Part shown: in pieces, positions 27,801 to 35,400 of the stretch
Layout: every line of letters starts with the position of its first letter
Position numbering within the stretch: position 1 is the first letter of the stretch
Source: Watersipora subatra
Lineage: Eukaryota > Bryozoa > Gymnolaemata > Cheilostomatida > Watersiporidae
Assembly: GCF_963576615.1 (NCBI RefSeq)
Contig: NC_088714.1
Span: 34,628,643 to 34,692,642 of the forward strand
Direction of reading: 5' to 3'
Length of the DNA stretch: 64,000 nt
The notes under the pieces: model-generated
Seen by the model: the letters and a program-made list of their open reading frames with translations, nothing else
What the model was told of the DNA's origin: nothing
Database searches by the model: none
Translations under genes and position numbers: made by a program

Positions 27801-28310
27801 GCCCCACCAAAGCACAGAATAACTTATCATGTATTTGAAAGACTTATCACAATATATGAGATATTGTTGTGAATGTAGAATACTCTTTTAGCATGTCGTC
27901 GCTTAGGTTCCCTTTGAGTCTTTTCCTTTTGAGTCTTTGAATGTCTCCCTTTGAGTAGTGGTGGTTTTGGACACCTCCTACTCAAATCTTGTTTTGTGGT
28001 CTTGCCTGTTGCTGTTAGTTTGACCAATAACATAACTTATGATTTGCTTCATATCTCAGCATAAAAATCATAAAATTAGTCTAACAGCCATATTTCGTGG
28101 TTTGTCTAGGCCCCTGACGTGAGTGCATTAGAGAACAAGGTAAGAACATTGATAGACGAAGACCTACAGTTGAGCGAGGGACAGCGGAAGAATCTGCAGG
28201 AGTTGTATGCTGACACATCAGTGAAGAGGGCTGTAGAGACCAGACTGTTGAGCTACCTCAGCTACAACTATTATCACCTGCCCATGTATGCCAAACCTGG
28301 CATGGTCTGA
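3565..28310 (+). CDS. CFAP61: CFAP61 (cilia- and flagella-associated protein 61), 5'-partial, 20 exons
   Basis: Twenty exons with GT-AG junctions and compatible phases give 3329 nt: two bases of a split codon, 1108 residues and a TGA stop. With about 140 residues missing on the left the total would be near 1250, close to the vertebrate protein of about 1240. Family knowledge: CFAP61 (FAP61 in Chlamydomonas) belongs to the calmodulin- and spoke-associated complex at radial spoke 3 of the axoneme, and its loss impairs sperm flagella. Order of parts: GNAT-like N-terminal segment, a low-complexity acidic/serine linker (exon at 7919-8207), a second GNAT-like segment (8844-10936), a Rossmann-like nucleotide-binding domain starting at [14 protein letters not shown] (14904-15037) and running to about 25061, and the conserved C-terminus [14 protein letters not shown]. 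The introns are full of tandem repeats and MITEs, yet no exon is disrupted. A polyadenylation signal AATAAA is seen at 29077-29082. Bounds cover introns; exons are listed separately. Confidence 0.95.
4227..4918. mobile_element. Candidate MITE in CFAP61 intron
   Basis: The left edge (agtcatacatagacatatgag) and the right edge (ctcgtatgtcaaggtgtgact) are imperfect inverted repeats. Inside, a 20-bp motif containing cttgtatctcaaggt occurs twice near 4810-4850. There is no coding potential. Boundaries are approximate, and a decayed dispersed repeat is the alternative. Confidence 0.4.
5083..5224 (+). CDS. CFAP61: CFAP61 exon
   Basis: Acceptor TTTAG, donor GCAG|GTACTC; phase 0 in, phase 1 out. It encodes [19 protein letters not shown] and [18 protein letters not shown], the end of the N-terminal GNAT-like fold and a highly conserved CFAP61 stretch. 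Confidence 0.94.
5441..6569. mobile_element. pogo/Tc1-type MITE, 1.13 kb, copy 1
   Basis: Terminal inverted repeats begin CAGTCAAACATGGATAACTCG and end with the complement, flanked on both sides by TA (5439-5440 and 6570-6571). It lies in the CFAP61 intron 5225-6623. The interior holds a large hairpin (about 5762-5888) and a second palindrome (around 5899-5931, CGACGTTGATTCC and its complement). A second copy in the other orientation sits at 42226-43346. The CAGT terminus and TA duplication are typical of the Tc1/mariner-pogo group. No transposase gene is present. Its 80-codon open frame is not under visible constraint. Confidence 0.88.
5762..5888. repeat. Hairpin nested inside the MITE
   Basis: Arms begin CACGGGCTAGCCGGGTCACG and end with the complement CGTGACCCGGCTAGCCCGTG around a loop of about 10 bases (cagcatgatt). 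GAATAG occurs on both sides, so it may be a separate palindromic insertion nested in the larger element. The same hairpin is found in the other copy near 42906-43026. Confidence 0.85.
6624..6707 (+). CDS. CFAP61: CFAP61 exon (linker)
   Basis: Acceptor TTTTGCAG, donor CCAG|GTGGGC; phase 1 in and out. It encodes an acidic then serine-rich linker ([16 protein letters not shown]). The sequence is poorly conserved in the family, so the call rests on splice sites and phase with both neighbours. Confidence 0.82.
7164..7500. repeat. 33-bp minisatellite, about 10 copies
   Basis: Nearly identical direct repeats of a 33-bp unit containing GATGGACAGTGTATAGG, in the CFAP61 intron 6708-7918. Confidence 0.96.
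7743..7838. repeat. 33-bp repeat, about 3 copies
   Basis: Units start GCCGTTGAGACAGCGTC; the third copy is degraded. Same intron as the previous array and same unit length, but unrelated sequence. It ends 80 bp before the next exon. Confidence 0.85.
7919..8207 (+). CDS. CFAP61: CFAP61 exon (linker and start of second GNAT-like unit)
   Basis: Acceptor GTTTTCAG, donor GAGATGAG|GTGAGA; phase 1 in, phase 2 out. A serine/acidic linker ([17 protein letters not shown]) is followed by the conserved [17 protein letters not shown] that opens the next folded unit. Confidence 0.92.
8844..9023 (+). CDS. CFAP61: CFAP61 exon
   Basis: Acceptor TTTGCAG|GTCTTTGG, donor TCTGA|GTAGGT; phase 2 in and out. It encodes [20 protein letters not shown] and [16 protein letters not shown]. 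The upstream in-frame sequence from 8809 is intronic: joining AG to the first base restores the arginine expected in the family. Confidence 0.94.
9478..9604 (+). CDS. CFAP61: CFAP61 exon
   Basis: Acceptor TTGATAG, preceded by a weak pyrimidine tract; donor GATCAG|GTGGGT; phase 2 in, 0 out. It encodes [19 protein letters not shown] and [17 protein letters not shown]. The acceptor was chosen among nearby AGs because only this one keeps the frame open and the conserved helix intact. Confidence 0.88.
9605..10651. other. CFAP61 intron, AT-rich
   Basis: Simple AT-rich intron. I see no repeat array, mobile element or exon in it. Confidence 0.6.
10652..10936 (+). CDS. CFAP61: CFAP61 exon (second GNAT-like domain)
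   Basis: Acceptor TTCCATAG, donor TCCAAG|GTATGG; phase 0 both ends, 95 codons. It encodes [39 protein letters not shown] and [20 protein letters not shown]. This is one of the best conserved stretches of CFAP61 and has the strand-helix pattern of an acetyltransferase-like fold. Confidence 0.96.
11250..12111. repeat. Minisatellite of 28-bp and 19-bp units
   Basis: Array built on ACTAATGTTACCCTATGTG (19 bp), often extended to 28 bp by an extra ACTAATGTT/ATTAATGTT block. Order and length vary along the array. It lies in the 3.7-kb CFAP61 intron 10937-14666. Confidence 0.96.
12498..13310. repeat. 17-bp minisatellite, about 48 copies
   Basis: Unit GTACTATACATATACGC with variants cgcg/cgtg/catg/cctg. 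The unit alternates purine and pyrimidine almost throughout. Because 17 is not a multiple of 3 and the cycle has no stop, all three plus frames stay open with the same 17-residue period. These frames are not genes. Confidence 0.97.
13311..13340. repeat. Perfect 14-bp inverted repeat
   Basis: ACTTACTGTAACGT, two bases, then its exact complement, at the right edge of the 17-bp array. Confidence 0.95.
13530..14386 (+). mobile_element. PIF/Harbinger-type element with transposase remnant
   Basis: Terminal inverted repeats AGGCTGGTTCACACTAT and ATAGTGTGAACCGGCCT are flanked by TAA on both sides (13527-13529, 14387-14389), the 3-bp duplication expected of PIF/Harbinger. An open frame from the ATG at 13808 begins [20 protein letters not shown], a basic, leucine-rich start like that of Harbinger transposases. 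It ends soon after, so the element cannot move itself. An internal hairpin lies at about 14250-14280. Related shorter copies are at 33714-34108 and 56036-56445, with fragments in both arms of the large inverted repeat. Confidence 0.8.
14667..14789 (+). CDS. CFAP61: CFAP61 exon
   Basis: Acceptor TTTGCAG, donor TTACAG|GTGTCT; phase 0 both ends. It encodes [18 protein letters not shown], the conserved basic patch between the GNAT-like unit and the Rossmann-like domain. The next intron is only 114 bp. Confidence 0.95.
14904..15037 (+). CDS. CFAP61: CFAP61 exon (start of Rossmann-like domain)
   Basis: Acceptor TTTTGTAG, donor TTCTG|GTAATT; phase 0 in, 2 out. It encodes [20 protein letters not shown] followed by [15 protein letters not shown]. 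The strand-GxS-helix start resembles the dinucleotide-binding motif of FAD/NAD-dependent oxidoreductases. Whether CFAP61 binds a nucleotide cannot be told from sequence. Confidence 0.95.
15038..16429. repeat. CFAP61 intron with one fragment of a dispersed repeat
   Basis: Mostly unique AT-rich sequence. Positions about 16168-16265 resemble the core found in the pogo-like MITE copies (about 6238-6335) and again at 58508-58620: an AGCATTTTAACC-like start, then GATCACCTCAAACAACA. Confidence 0.5.
16430..16615 (+). CDS. CFAP61: CFAP61 exon
   Basis: Acceptor GCTTGTAG, donor GACAG|GTGAGT; phase 2 in and out. It encodes [20 protein letters not shown] and [17 protein letters not shown], a close match to the family. 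The first base completes the cysteine of LVFC. Confidence 0.96.
17100..17590. repeat. 22-bp minisatellite with 44-bp higher-order unit
   Basis: Alternating near-copies GAACACACCATATACAAACA and GAACACACCATATATAAACA give a 44-bp double unit, in the CFAP61 intron 16616-17854. The minus-strand open frames across it are repeat artefacts. Confidence 0.96.
17855..18028 (+). CDS. CFAP61: CFAP61 exon
   Basis: Acceptor CATGCAAG (unusual, few pyrimidines), donor GACAG|GTACTG; phase 2 in and out. It encodes [20 protein letters not shown], a beta-hairpin plus the ATG-like motif typical of FAD-dependent oxidoreductase folds. The acceptor is the least certain junction of the gene. Confidence 0.88.
18195..18333 (-). 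mobile_element. tRNA-derived SINE (minus strand)
   Basis: Read on the minus strand, GGTTGTGTAGTGCACATTGT resembles an A box and GGGTTTGAATCTC (18265-18277) a B box, at tRNA-like spacing. It lies in the CFAP61 intron 18029-19196. A divergent copy is likely and the 3' end is uncertain. Confidence 0.55.
18355..18620. repeat. 22-bp minisatellite, about 12 copies
   Basis: Units TATCTCTCATGGCACACCTG(AC) alternate with TATCTCTCTATGCACATCTG(AC). It directly follows the minus-strand SINE in the same intron. Confidence 0.95.
19197..19306 (+). CDS. CFAP61: CFAP61 exon
   Basis: Acceptor CTCTCACAG, donor AAGG|GTATGA; phase 2 in, 1 out. It encodes [20 protein letters not shown] and [14 protein letters not shown]. 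Confidence 0.92.
19307..20582. other. CFAP61 intron, no recognised element
   Basis: Unique AT-rich sequence. I see nothing else in it. Confidence 0.6.
20583..20695 (+). CDS. CFAP61: CFAP61 exon
   Basis: Acceptor ACATACAG, donor GAAGGG|GTGAGT; phase 1 in, 0 out. It encodes [20 protein letters not shown] and [14 protein letters not shown], a second strand-turn-helix inside the oxidoreductase-like region. Confidence 0.93.
20810..21965. repeat. 37-bp minisatellite, about 31 copies
   Basis: Unit AACTGTAGGTACGTAGCTGT followed by CTCTTGTGCACCCAGTT. Variant classes (gtacactca/gtgcaccca, aactgtagg/aactttagg, acgtag/acatag) follow one another in recurring order in the right half, so blocks of several units have been duplicated. 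It lies in the CFAP61 intron 20696-22475. Confidence 0.97.
22476..22652 (+). CDS. CFAP61: CFAP61 exon
   Basis: Acceptor GTTGTAG, donor TGTTCC|GTAAGC; phase 0 both ends, 59 codons. It encodes [20 protein letters not shown] and [19 protein letters not shown]. Confidence 0.94.
23238..23640 (+). mobile_element. tRNA-derived SINE
   Basis: The head has an A box (GGTGGCCTAGCGGC) and a B box (GGTTTGATTCC, 23288-23298) spaced as in a tRNA gene. A body of about 340 bp follows, with short internal inverted pieces and an A-rich 3' edge. It lies in the CFAP61 intron 22653-23724, ending about 85 bp before the next acceptor. It is not a functional tRNA: there is no acceptor-stem pairing. Confidence 0.8.
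23725..23943 (+). CDS. CFAP61: CFAP61 exon
   Basis: Acceptor CATTGCAG, donor ATTGAG|GTAAGA; phase 0 both ends, 73 codons. It encodes [37 protein letters not shown] and [14 protein letters not shown], among the most conserved segments. It corresponds to the C-terminal FAD-site loop of the oxidoreductase-like fold (DxxF-x-TN-x-x-I-x-AAG). Confidence 0.97.
24190..24530. repeat. Degenerate minisatellite, unit about 46-50 bp
   Basis: About seven imperfect copies of CACTAACAAGCAATAA plus AGTTATTGGTTAAGGAATAC, in the CFAP61 intron 23944-24937. Confidence 0.88.
24665..24745. repeat. 23-bp repeat, 3-4 copies
   Basis: Repeats of TCTACATGTATAGCACTGTTA in the same intron as the preceding array. Confidence 0.88.
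24938..25061 (+). CDS. CFAP61: CFAP61 exon
   Basis: Acceptor TGTTACAG, donor CCAG|GTAGGT; phase 0 in, 1 out. It encodes [20 protein letters not shown] and [13 protein letters not shown], matching the family; the end of the oxidoreductase-like part. Confidence 0.95.
25357..25559 (+). CDS. CFAP61: CFAP61 exon
   Basis: Acceptor TTGCACAG, donor AAAAAG|GTAAAC; phase 1 in, 0 out. It encodes [17 protein letters not shown] and [19 protein letters not shown]. Confidence 0.95.
25560..26639. other. CFAP61 intron, AT-rich
   Basis: No exon or element recognised before the 14-bp array that closes this intron. Confidence 0.55.
26640..26815. repeat. 14-bp minisatellite beside a splice acceptor
   Basis: About 12 copies of GGTACATGGTGTAT with small variants, ending 11 bp before the AG at 26825-26826. 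The array therefore occupies the zone where branch point and pyrimidine tract would be expected. Confidence 0.94.
26827..26930 (+). CDS. CFAP61: CFAP61 exon
   Basis: Acceptor TTCGTACAG, donor TTCAG|GTAAGA; phase 0 in, 2 out. It encodes [20 protein letters not shown] and EGLITDFF, matching the family. Confidence 0.94.
27638..27728 (+). CDS. CFAP61: CFAP61 exon
   Basis: Acceptor TTCTTACAG, donor CAGCCG|GTAGGT; phase 2 in, 0 out. It encodes [20 protein letters not shown] and EIRELLVNQ. Confidence 0.95.
28110..28310 (+). CDS. CFAP61: CFAP61 last coding exon and stop
   Basis: Acceptor TTTGTCTAG; phase 0 in; TGA at 28308-28310. It encodes an acidic helix ([20 protein letters not shown]), then [20 protein letters not shown] and V, the family's hallmark C-terminus. 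The last 51 bases before and including the stop are the first copy of the 63-bp tandem repeat that continues downstream. Confidence 0.97.
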   Translation, partial: APDVSALENKVRTLIDEDLQLSEGQRKNLQELYADTSVKRAVETRLLSYLSYNYYHLPMYAKPGMV

Positions 28311-28571
28311 CACTCCAACCTTAGCTACAACTATTATCATCTGGCCATGTATGCCAAGCCTGGCATGGTCTGACACTCCAACCTTAGCTACAACTATCAT
28401 CACCTGCCCATGTATGTCAAGCCTGGCATGGTCTGACACTCCAACTTTAGTTACAACTATCATCGCCTGCTCATGTATGCCAAGCTTGGCATGGTCTGAC
28501 ACTCCAACCTTAGCTACAACTATTATCACCTGCCCATGTATGTCAAGCCTGATATTGTCTGACACGCCAAC
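28260..28571. repeat. 63-bp tandem repeat spanning the CFAP61 stop codon, 5 copies
   Basis: Copies start at 28260, 28323, 28386, 28449 and 28512. Each repeats the codons for [16 protein letters not shown], the TGA and 12 bases of 3' UTR. Only the first copy is translated; the others keep the frame and the stop but lie in the UTR. Copies differ by a few substitutions (pseudo-peptide variants YHHLPMYVKPGMV and similar). Confidence 0.96.
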
Positions 28572-30392
28572 AGCTTAACGTCAATTCTGGCAGTCTAAAT
28601 CTTCAAAGTTCCTTACATAGTAACTCCTTGGTCGCACATGACTACTTGCTCAGTATGCCATATTCAGATGTGGAATGATTTGACATCGCTGCCAGTGGTT
28701 ATGCTTAGAGAGCATGTCCAAACTTCATACTGTCACAGCCTATCGTTATATAAAAAGACTAGAATTAGTTTAAATATGGTCTACAGCAGTTTTGGATTAA
28801 AATAATGCACTCTGACTTTTTTCAACCATTTCCCAAAATATGAAATTATTCTGTGATGTAATTGTAACATTGTGGCTGTATTTTTCCAGCTCTATTTTAG
28901 AGTGTCTATTGATTGACACTAGCGAACAGAGCATACGATTGACATTATGAGATAAACAGGAAATGGGTGAAAGATGAGTAAATGCTGTAGTTTACAGAGC
29001 TCATAATTTTATTGCCGTAGTATAATCAAATTATCTGTGATACATAAATCTGTATATCTATATATCTTTGTTTGGTAATAAACAGAAAAAATGGTCAAAC
29101 TATTGGTATTCATTATTAGATTTACTTTAAGCGTTGTGGTGCTCATCTCTGTAACCTATATCTGACGACTGGCCAATGAAGGAACAATATTAACTTGTAT
29201 AAAAGCATTATGAAGCCATGGCACCAGCATGCGACTCAAAACTCCCTCACAATGAATTCAATCTATTATTTTTATTTGTGATATTTTATTTCTACTTTCT
29301 TTTCCCAATGCCAGCTTTAAAAACATTTTACCAGGCGTAATACTTCAAAAGTTATCATTTATGCTTTTACGTTGCATGATGGTGATTGGCCAAGGGTTGT
29401 GGATGCTTCACTACCATTGGCTTGCAGTAAAATCGCAAGGGTTTCAAGCAAGGGTAAAGTTCAGTTAGTCAAAAATTATTTTTCTTCGCAGAAAAACTCT
29501 TTGGCGAAAGACATACCTTGTTCAAGAATGCTGTTTGAATTGCTACTTGAACACTAAGATGAATAAAAAATTCCATTTGCTAACTTTTACAGTTTAAGCG
29601 TTGTGCCGGGACATCATTCTGGAGCATTCTGTGGCTGTGTAAGAAGTGTATTTACGAAACAAATATTTTGGTAGACAGAAGAGCCACCCTTGTTCAACAC
29701 CGTTTGAGATTTAAATAGAAATTGGTAAAGAACTGCAATCACAACCATTTAGGAGTTGTATGTACTCTAAATTATAGGGTATGTTTGACATATATGATGA
29801 TGCATGTATATGGATACATTATACTGCATGTTAGTCTTCAAACTTCTGACTTGACCGAGAGGAAGCCAGCATCTGAAGCTCATGTATCTGGTAACACACT
29901 GTGATATTTAGGAAATATTGCGCTACTCTACCATGTAGGCAGCCAAGTGCTTAGTTACACAAGAGTGGGTGTCAATGTTATTGACAACAGCTAGTCTCAT
30001 ACCAGACATTGAGCTCTAGGTTCACAGGCTAGTCCACTACTTATAGAGCTACATGTATAACATCTAATCGCTCATATTCGTATAGTAGTTCTACTAAAAG
30101 GCCTTGTTTGTAGACTGCAGCTAACTAACCTTGGCTAAACCAAATCACGTGACATAACGACAACCGGGAGTGGACTGAATTATACGCTATGAATAGACAG
30201 AAGGTGTACATCTTATATATATATATATAAATATACATATATATTATACATACATGTATGTATCATATATACATACAGAAGGTGTATCCTCACATACCAA
30301 GTATGTGAGGAATCTTAATGCCTCCCAGCTGGCCCACTTAGTCTTACATGGAAAACAGTTGCTCTGAACAACTTTGCTCGCAAAAATATTTA
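28572..30392. other. 3' flank of CFAP61
   Basis: AT-rich, no coding exon recognised. Candidate polyadenylation signals are AATAAA at 29077-29082 and another near 29563. A short AT dinucleotide-rich tract lies at about 30213-30255. Confidence 0.55.
29077..29082 (+). terminator. Candidate polyadenylation signal of CFAP61
   Basis: Canonical AATAAA 767 bp after the stop codon, the first perfect hexamer I find in the 3' flank. Use is inferred, not shown. Confidence 0.4.
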
Positions 30393-31749
30393 CTGTAAAA
30401 CATCTAATTGACCGCCACCCTGAGGGAAAGGTTGAAAAATAGAGCGCCACTCTCTAGTTGAATGCCACCTCCATTTGACTACCACTTTGACATTGTTTGA
30501 TCTTCAGGAGCTCATCATATCAAGTGATCAGTAGAAAAGTGTCCACAAAATCCTATTAATAATAAATCATTCATCATTAACAATTAATTCTTTTTTTAAT
30601 TCCAAAGCTTTTCGTTTTTTTTCGTTAATACTTTGAAAACAACACCATAAGAATAATCAATAACTGTCTTAGGCTAATAGCAGTTTCTTGTTTAATGCAA
30701 TCTTGATACTTCGAAGTACATGTATATAAAAACGGTTTACATTTATGATGGTAGATGAACCACTAGTTTTAGGGTGAAGGTTGCGTTTAGCGGAGCAAAA
30801 CTTTTACGTATTGCATTAGTGCTGAAAGCAGCGCGTAAGAAGTATTGCTCTGCCAAAAAAATTGTTTGAACGCTAAAATCGACTAGTTCAGCAGTGCAGA
30901 AGAACAGTTGAGGTCAGAAGACATTGTGGAAGGTATTGGACAACCAGAAGAAGTTTGTTCCATCGAAAGCAACAATCAGCACGCAGTTATCCGAGCAAAC
31001 GATGCAAATATTTCCTTTTAAAAACGTTAATTTTTGTTTTTGCATGTATCATACATATGGTTCGTTTATGTCACTTGAATATATATTTGTAGCATTTGAT
31101 CGATTATCATTATATAACTTATAAATTTGCTGATTTATAACATATTATATAACTATTAACATAACAACATATTAACTAATAGCATCCTTGCAGTTATCTT
31201 GACATGGCTTACAATGGATCAACACTCCTAACTCTCCTTCTATTGCACATAAAAAGCTAGTTTTGGCTGCAAACTGTAGCAAACATGTTAATGAGTGCAA
31301 TGAGCCTTTATTCAACATTGTTAAATATAGATATAAAATAAAAATATGCCTTTAAACGTAGAATGCAATAAATAATTGAAAGCTCTTGCAAACTGCAAAG
31401 CTATATCATCGCAGATCAATTGCAAGTAATAGATAACAACTGGTAGAGATATCTCTCGGCTTCCCAATGCATATTTTATTTTGAAATCTTTGACAAGATT
31501 TGAACTTAGAGGTAAGTTAGCAGATCTATTGCATCCAAAAAGTTTAACATCGCTCTACCAGAAGATGGTAAAATATAAGCGGCATTCGCTTCGCCCGAAA
31601 AAGGGCTAAATATATCTTCCCAAAATTCTGACGAGTCATTTAAAAAATACTATGCCAGCCTTTATTTGAATGCCACCTCCAATTGACTGTCACTAGAGAG
31701 GAAAAGTCGAAAAATAGAGCGCCATGGCGTCCCATTAGAGGTTTTACGG
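30393..31749. mobile_element. TA-flanked non-autonomous DNA transposon, 1.36 kb, copy 1
   Basis: Ends C(T/C)GTAAAACxTCTAATTG and complement GAGGTTTTACGG, flanked by TA at 30391-30392 and 31750-31751. Terminal regions of over 80 bp are inverted (ATAGAGCGCCA...). No transposase is recognised inside. The second copy, in the opposite orientation, is at 34666-36019. TA duplication suggests the Tc1/mariner superfamily. It lies downstream of the acylphosphatase stop. Confidence 0.85.
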
Positions 31750-32382
31750 TAGTTTGATGAAACCTATTTTACTTTTACATCTATGAGCTGAGCATTCAAC
31801 AGACTATCTGGTTAGAGCTGCGTTAATTCCCACAAATCATTTTAATTCATGACGTTATACTGGGTTTGCATAAAATAATTGAAGATAGGTGTCTATACTA
31901 CCAGGTAACCAAACTTCTAGTTGGCCATCATGGCACAAATTACAACATGGGATCTTCCACACAAGCGGCTTATTAGTCACACCAGTCTAAATCTTTGAAC
32001 CCTGAACGAGTACATTCATTAAGGAATCCTTTGTACAATTCATTCTTCACAATATAAACATAATAGGAAAAGCATATTTTTACACAGTTTTGAGTGTGTG
32101 TTGACACACAGTGATAAACAAAACAGATCAGTAATTTCATTAACATCGAAATTGTAATGCAAAAAACAAAATTTTGATATGGCAAAAAATTAATACCTAC
32201 ACATTCCAATAATGAATTCTATAAATGAATTTCAATGAATTGTAATAATGAATTCTAATAATCTGATATAAGCTCTACTCACTGACTTTCAAAAAATAAG
32301 CATGATTGTGTAGAATCTAAGCGGTATCAGCCTGTATCAGTCTTGTAAATACATAAATAAACTAACATAAGCACTCCATCAC

Positions 32383-32497
32383 TTATACTCGCACTGAGAA
32401 ATCAGAAAATTCTAACGCTGATAGTGTACGTTCATTTTTGATGTCACATTTTGATATCCTTGAGCGCTTGCTTCCGACTTTGGAGAGCCAGTGTTTC
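32383..32497 (-). CDS. ACYP: Acylphosphatase exon 4 and stop
   Basis: Minus-strand acceptor ACTTTAAG|G; one base completes Met61. It encodes [36 protein letters not shown], then TAA at 32385-32383. Confidence 0.95.
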
Positions 32498-35400
32498 CTT
32501 AAAGTAAATTCAAACAGCTTTGTCATATTTGAGCCAAGTGTAGAGTGGATATTTTTAGATTCTAAAAAATCACAGCACCCGAAGTATCACGCTCTAGCAT
32601 AGTGTACAAGTCATATTCTAACAGAGTGTACAAGTCATATTTCAACAGAGTGTACAAGTCATATTCTAGCATAGTGTACAAGTCATATTCTAACAGAATG
32701 TACAAGTCCTATTCTAGCATAGTGTACAAGTCATATTCTAACAGAGCGTACAAGTCATATTCTAACAGAGTGTACAAGTCATATTCTAGCATAGTGTACA
32801 AGTCATATTCTAACAGAGTGTATAAGTCATACATGCAAATGACCAAGCTTCTTTCTATCTACTGATAAACATATTAGCATACATTGTTTAGCTGTATTAT
32901 CTTAAAAGAGCAAACTAGACAATTGGTGAACTTTTTACAAAATGAGCACTTTAGAAGTGTGCAATTTCAAACAAAAACATACATCTGTTGCAGCATTTCC
33001 TTTGATCCCTGGGCTGTACCAACCACTGTCATAGTCTGTGTGTTCATCACCCATCCGCAAACACCTAGCTTTGCTGCCTTCTTTTGTGTTTCCTACAAGC
33101 ATTATCATTATCAAAGAGCTATGTTGAACACCTTTAGAAAAGGTAAGGTCACAACTTACGTAGGAAGAGCTATGTGTAAAGCAAATACTAAATTCTGCAA
33201 TAACTAAAAACTGACCAAAGGATTGGAATTGTCTTCTCGCTGAGGTTTACTAAAGCAAGCTTTGCATTTGAGCTGGTGAAAAGATAATATTATTATAACC
33301 AATGCTATAAGTAATAATGTATATCAGTATACAATATTAAATATATATTAATAAAGTGTGTGAAGCCTGTGCATCATAAAGCTCGTAAAAGCCAACACCG
33401 ACACATGCTGGAAGAGTATTATCAATTCACACAAACAGAAGGACCTTCTTGGGAGTTGAATGAAATCAATGAGTAGTCAAGGATTAGCTAAACCCACATC
33501 CAAAAGAAGACAAAGCCAATGATCATTGCTGAGTAATGAAAGGAGAGGAACAGCGCTACCGTACCCGTCGGAAGAAAACACCTAAAATAAAAAGACGATG
33601 ACAAATAAATCTAAAAGAAAATTATGACGTACAAAAGCTTGTTGTAAGGCTGTCTACAAGTTCTTCTGGTTTTAAGGTTGAAGTATATCAAAATACATAT
33701 GTACGAGTAACCTAGGCTGGTTTACACTATACCGCTGTATGTCGGGGTTGTCCTGTCAGTGACTATTCACTGACTATGCGCACCATAAAACGATGACATT
33801 GCCGAGGCAACGCAGGTATGTCGGGGAATATTGTAGCTATCAAACTTTCCTGATATTTTACTGAGCATCCACAACAGTCAGTACAATGTGCTCCACTTCG
33901 GCGACGATGATTGGCTGTTGTGGATCGCTTAACCTATACTTACTTTCATGATAGTTGCTGCGGGACTAGAATGAAAACACTACGTCGTGGACCATTCGCC
34001 AATATAAATGCGATGGGTTTGTAATAGTGTGAACATTGTTATTATGAACGATCAGTGATGCATTGTGGGATTAACACTGACCTACTGTGATATAGTGTGA
34101 ACCAGCCTTTAGGATCAACTTAACAAAGAGAATAAAACACAGACTGCCCACTTGCAGGTAACGAGAATATTCATAAGTTAATTGGCTCACTTAGTAATAT
34201 AATGACAAATATACTTATCACTCGTCAAAACTTGTTCTGATAAAAAATTAGTAATCTGTGGCAAATGAAGTAATCATCCTCCTCTCATTGAGAAAATATC
34301 TCCTAGAAAAATGAGAGTGAAGTAGGAGTTTTGTTTGCTTTCTCTAGCCTCTGTATGGGTAAGTAATTCCTAGGGGAGCTTACATTCTATTTTTGGACAC
34401 TATTCTTAATGCAAGTTTGTGATGGTGTAGCTTTTATGTCCATGTATGTCCATTTGATATTAACATTTTATGTCTATATTCACTAGAAGGAATATAAATG
34501 ATTCAGATTTTACAGTTATCTACATGTAGCTCTTTTATTTTAACATATGAGCAAACATGTATGAAAACATGATTAAACAGGAAGAACCAAGCTTTTAATG
34601 TAAACGCAACATCTTTTCAAAACTAGTTTTAAAAATCTTAACAAACACGATATGAAAAGAATATACCGTAAAACCTCTAATTGAATGCCATGGCACTCTA
34701 TTTTTCAACTCTTCCTCTCTAGTGGTGGTTAATTGGAGGTGGCGTTCAAATAGAGGCTGGCGGTGTATTTTTCAAATGGCTTATCAGAAGCGAATGTTGC
34801 CTATAACTTGCCTTTTCTTTCTGGTGGAGTGATATTAAACCTTTTGGATGCAATAAATCTGCTAACATACTCTAACTTGTCAGAGATCTCTTAATAAATA
34901 TGCATTGAGAAACCAAGAAATATCTGTACCGGCTTATATATAGTGCTAGCAATAAACCTGCGACAAACCAGCAATAAACCTAGCCTGTGTACTGCTTTGT
35001 AATTTGTTGGAACTTTCAGTTTTTAGTTCATTTTAAATTTGAAGACATATTTTTATTTTATATTTAAACATGTTCAACAATGTTGCATAAAAGCTAATTG
35101 CACTCATTAATAAGTTTGTTACAGTTTGCAGCCAAAACTAGCTTTTTATGTGCAATAGAAGTGAAGTTATGAGCATCGATCTATTGTAAGCCGTGTTAAG
35201 ATAGCCGCAAGGATGCTATTAAATAACATGCTAAAAATCTGCATAATATTATTTATAGTTATATAATGATAATCCATCAAGTGATACAAATATATATTCA
35301 TGATCAAGTGACATAAACTAACCATACTCTTATATTACTGGCAGAGACAAAAATTCTCGTTTTTAAAACAAAATTATTTGCATCATTTGCTCGGATAGCT

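Noticed and set aside
32602-32865. Plus-strand frame with YKSYSNRV repeats
   Set aside because: 24-bp tandem repeat inside an acylphosphatase intron.
32884-33207. 107-codon plus-strand frame
   Set aside because: It is antisense to acylphosphatase exon 3, which has perfect family and splice support on the minus strand.
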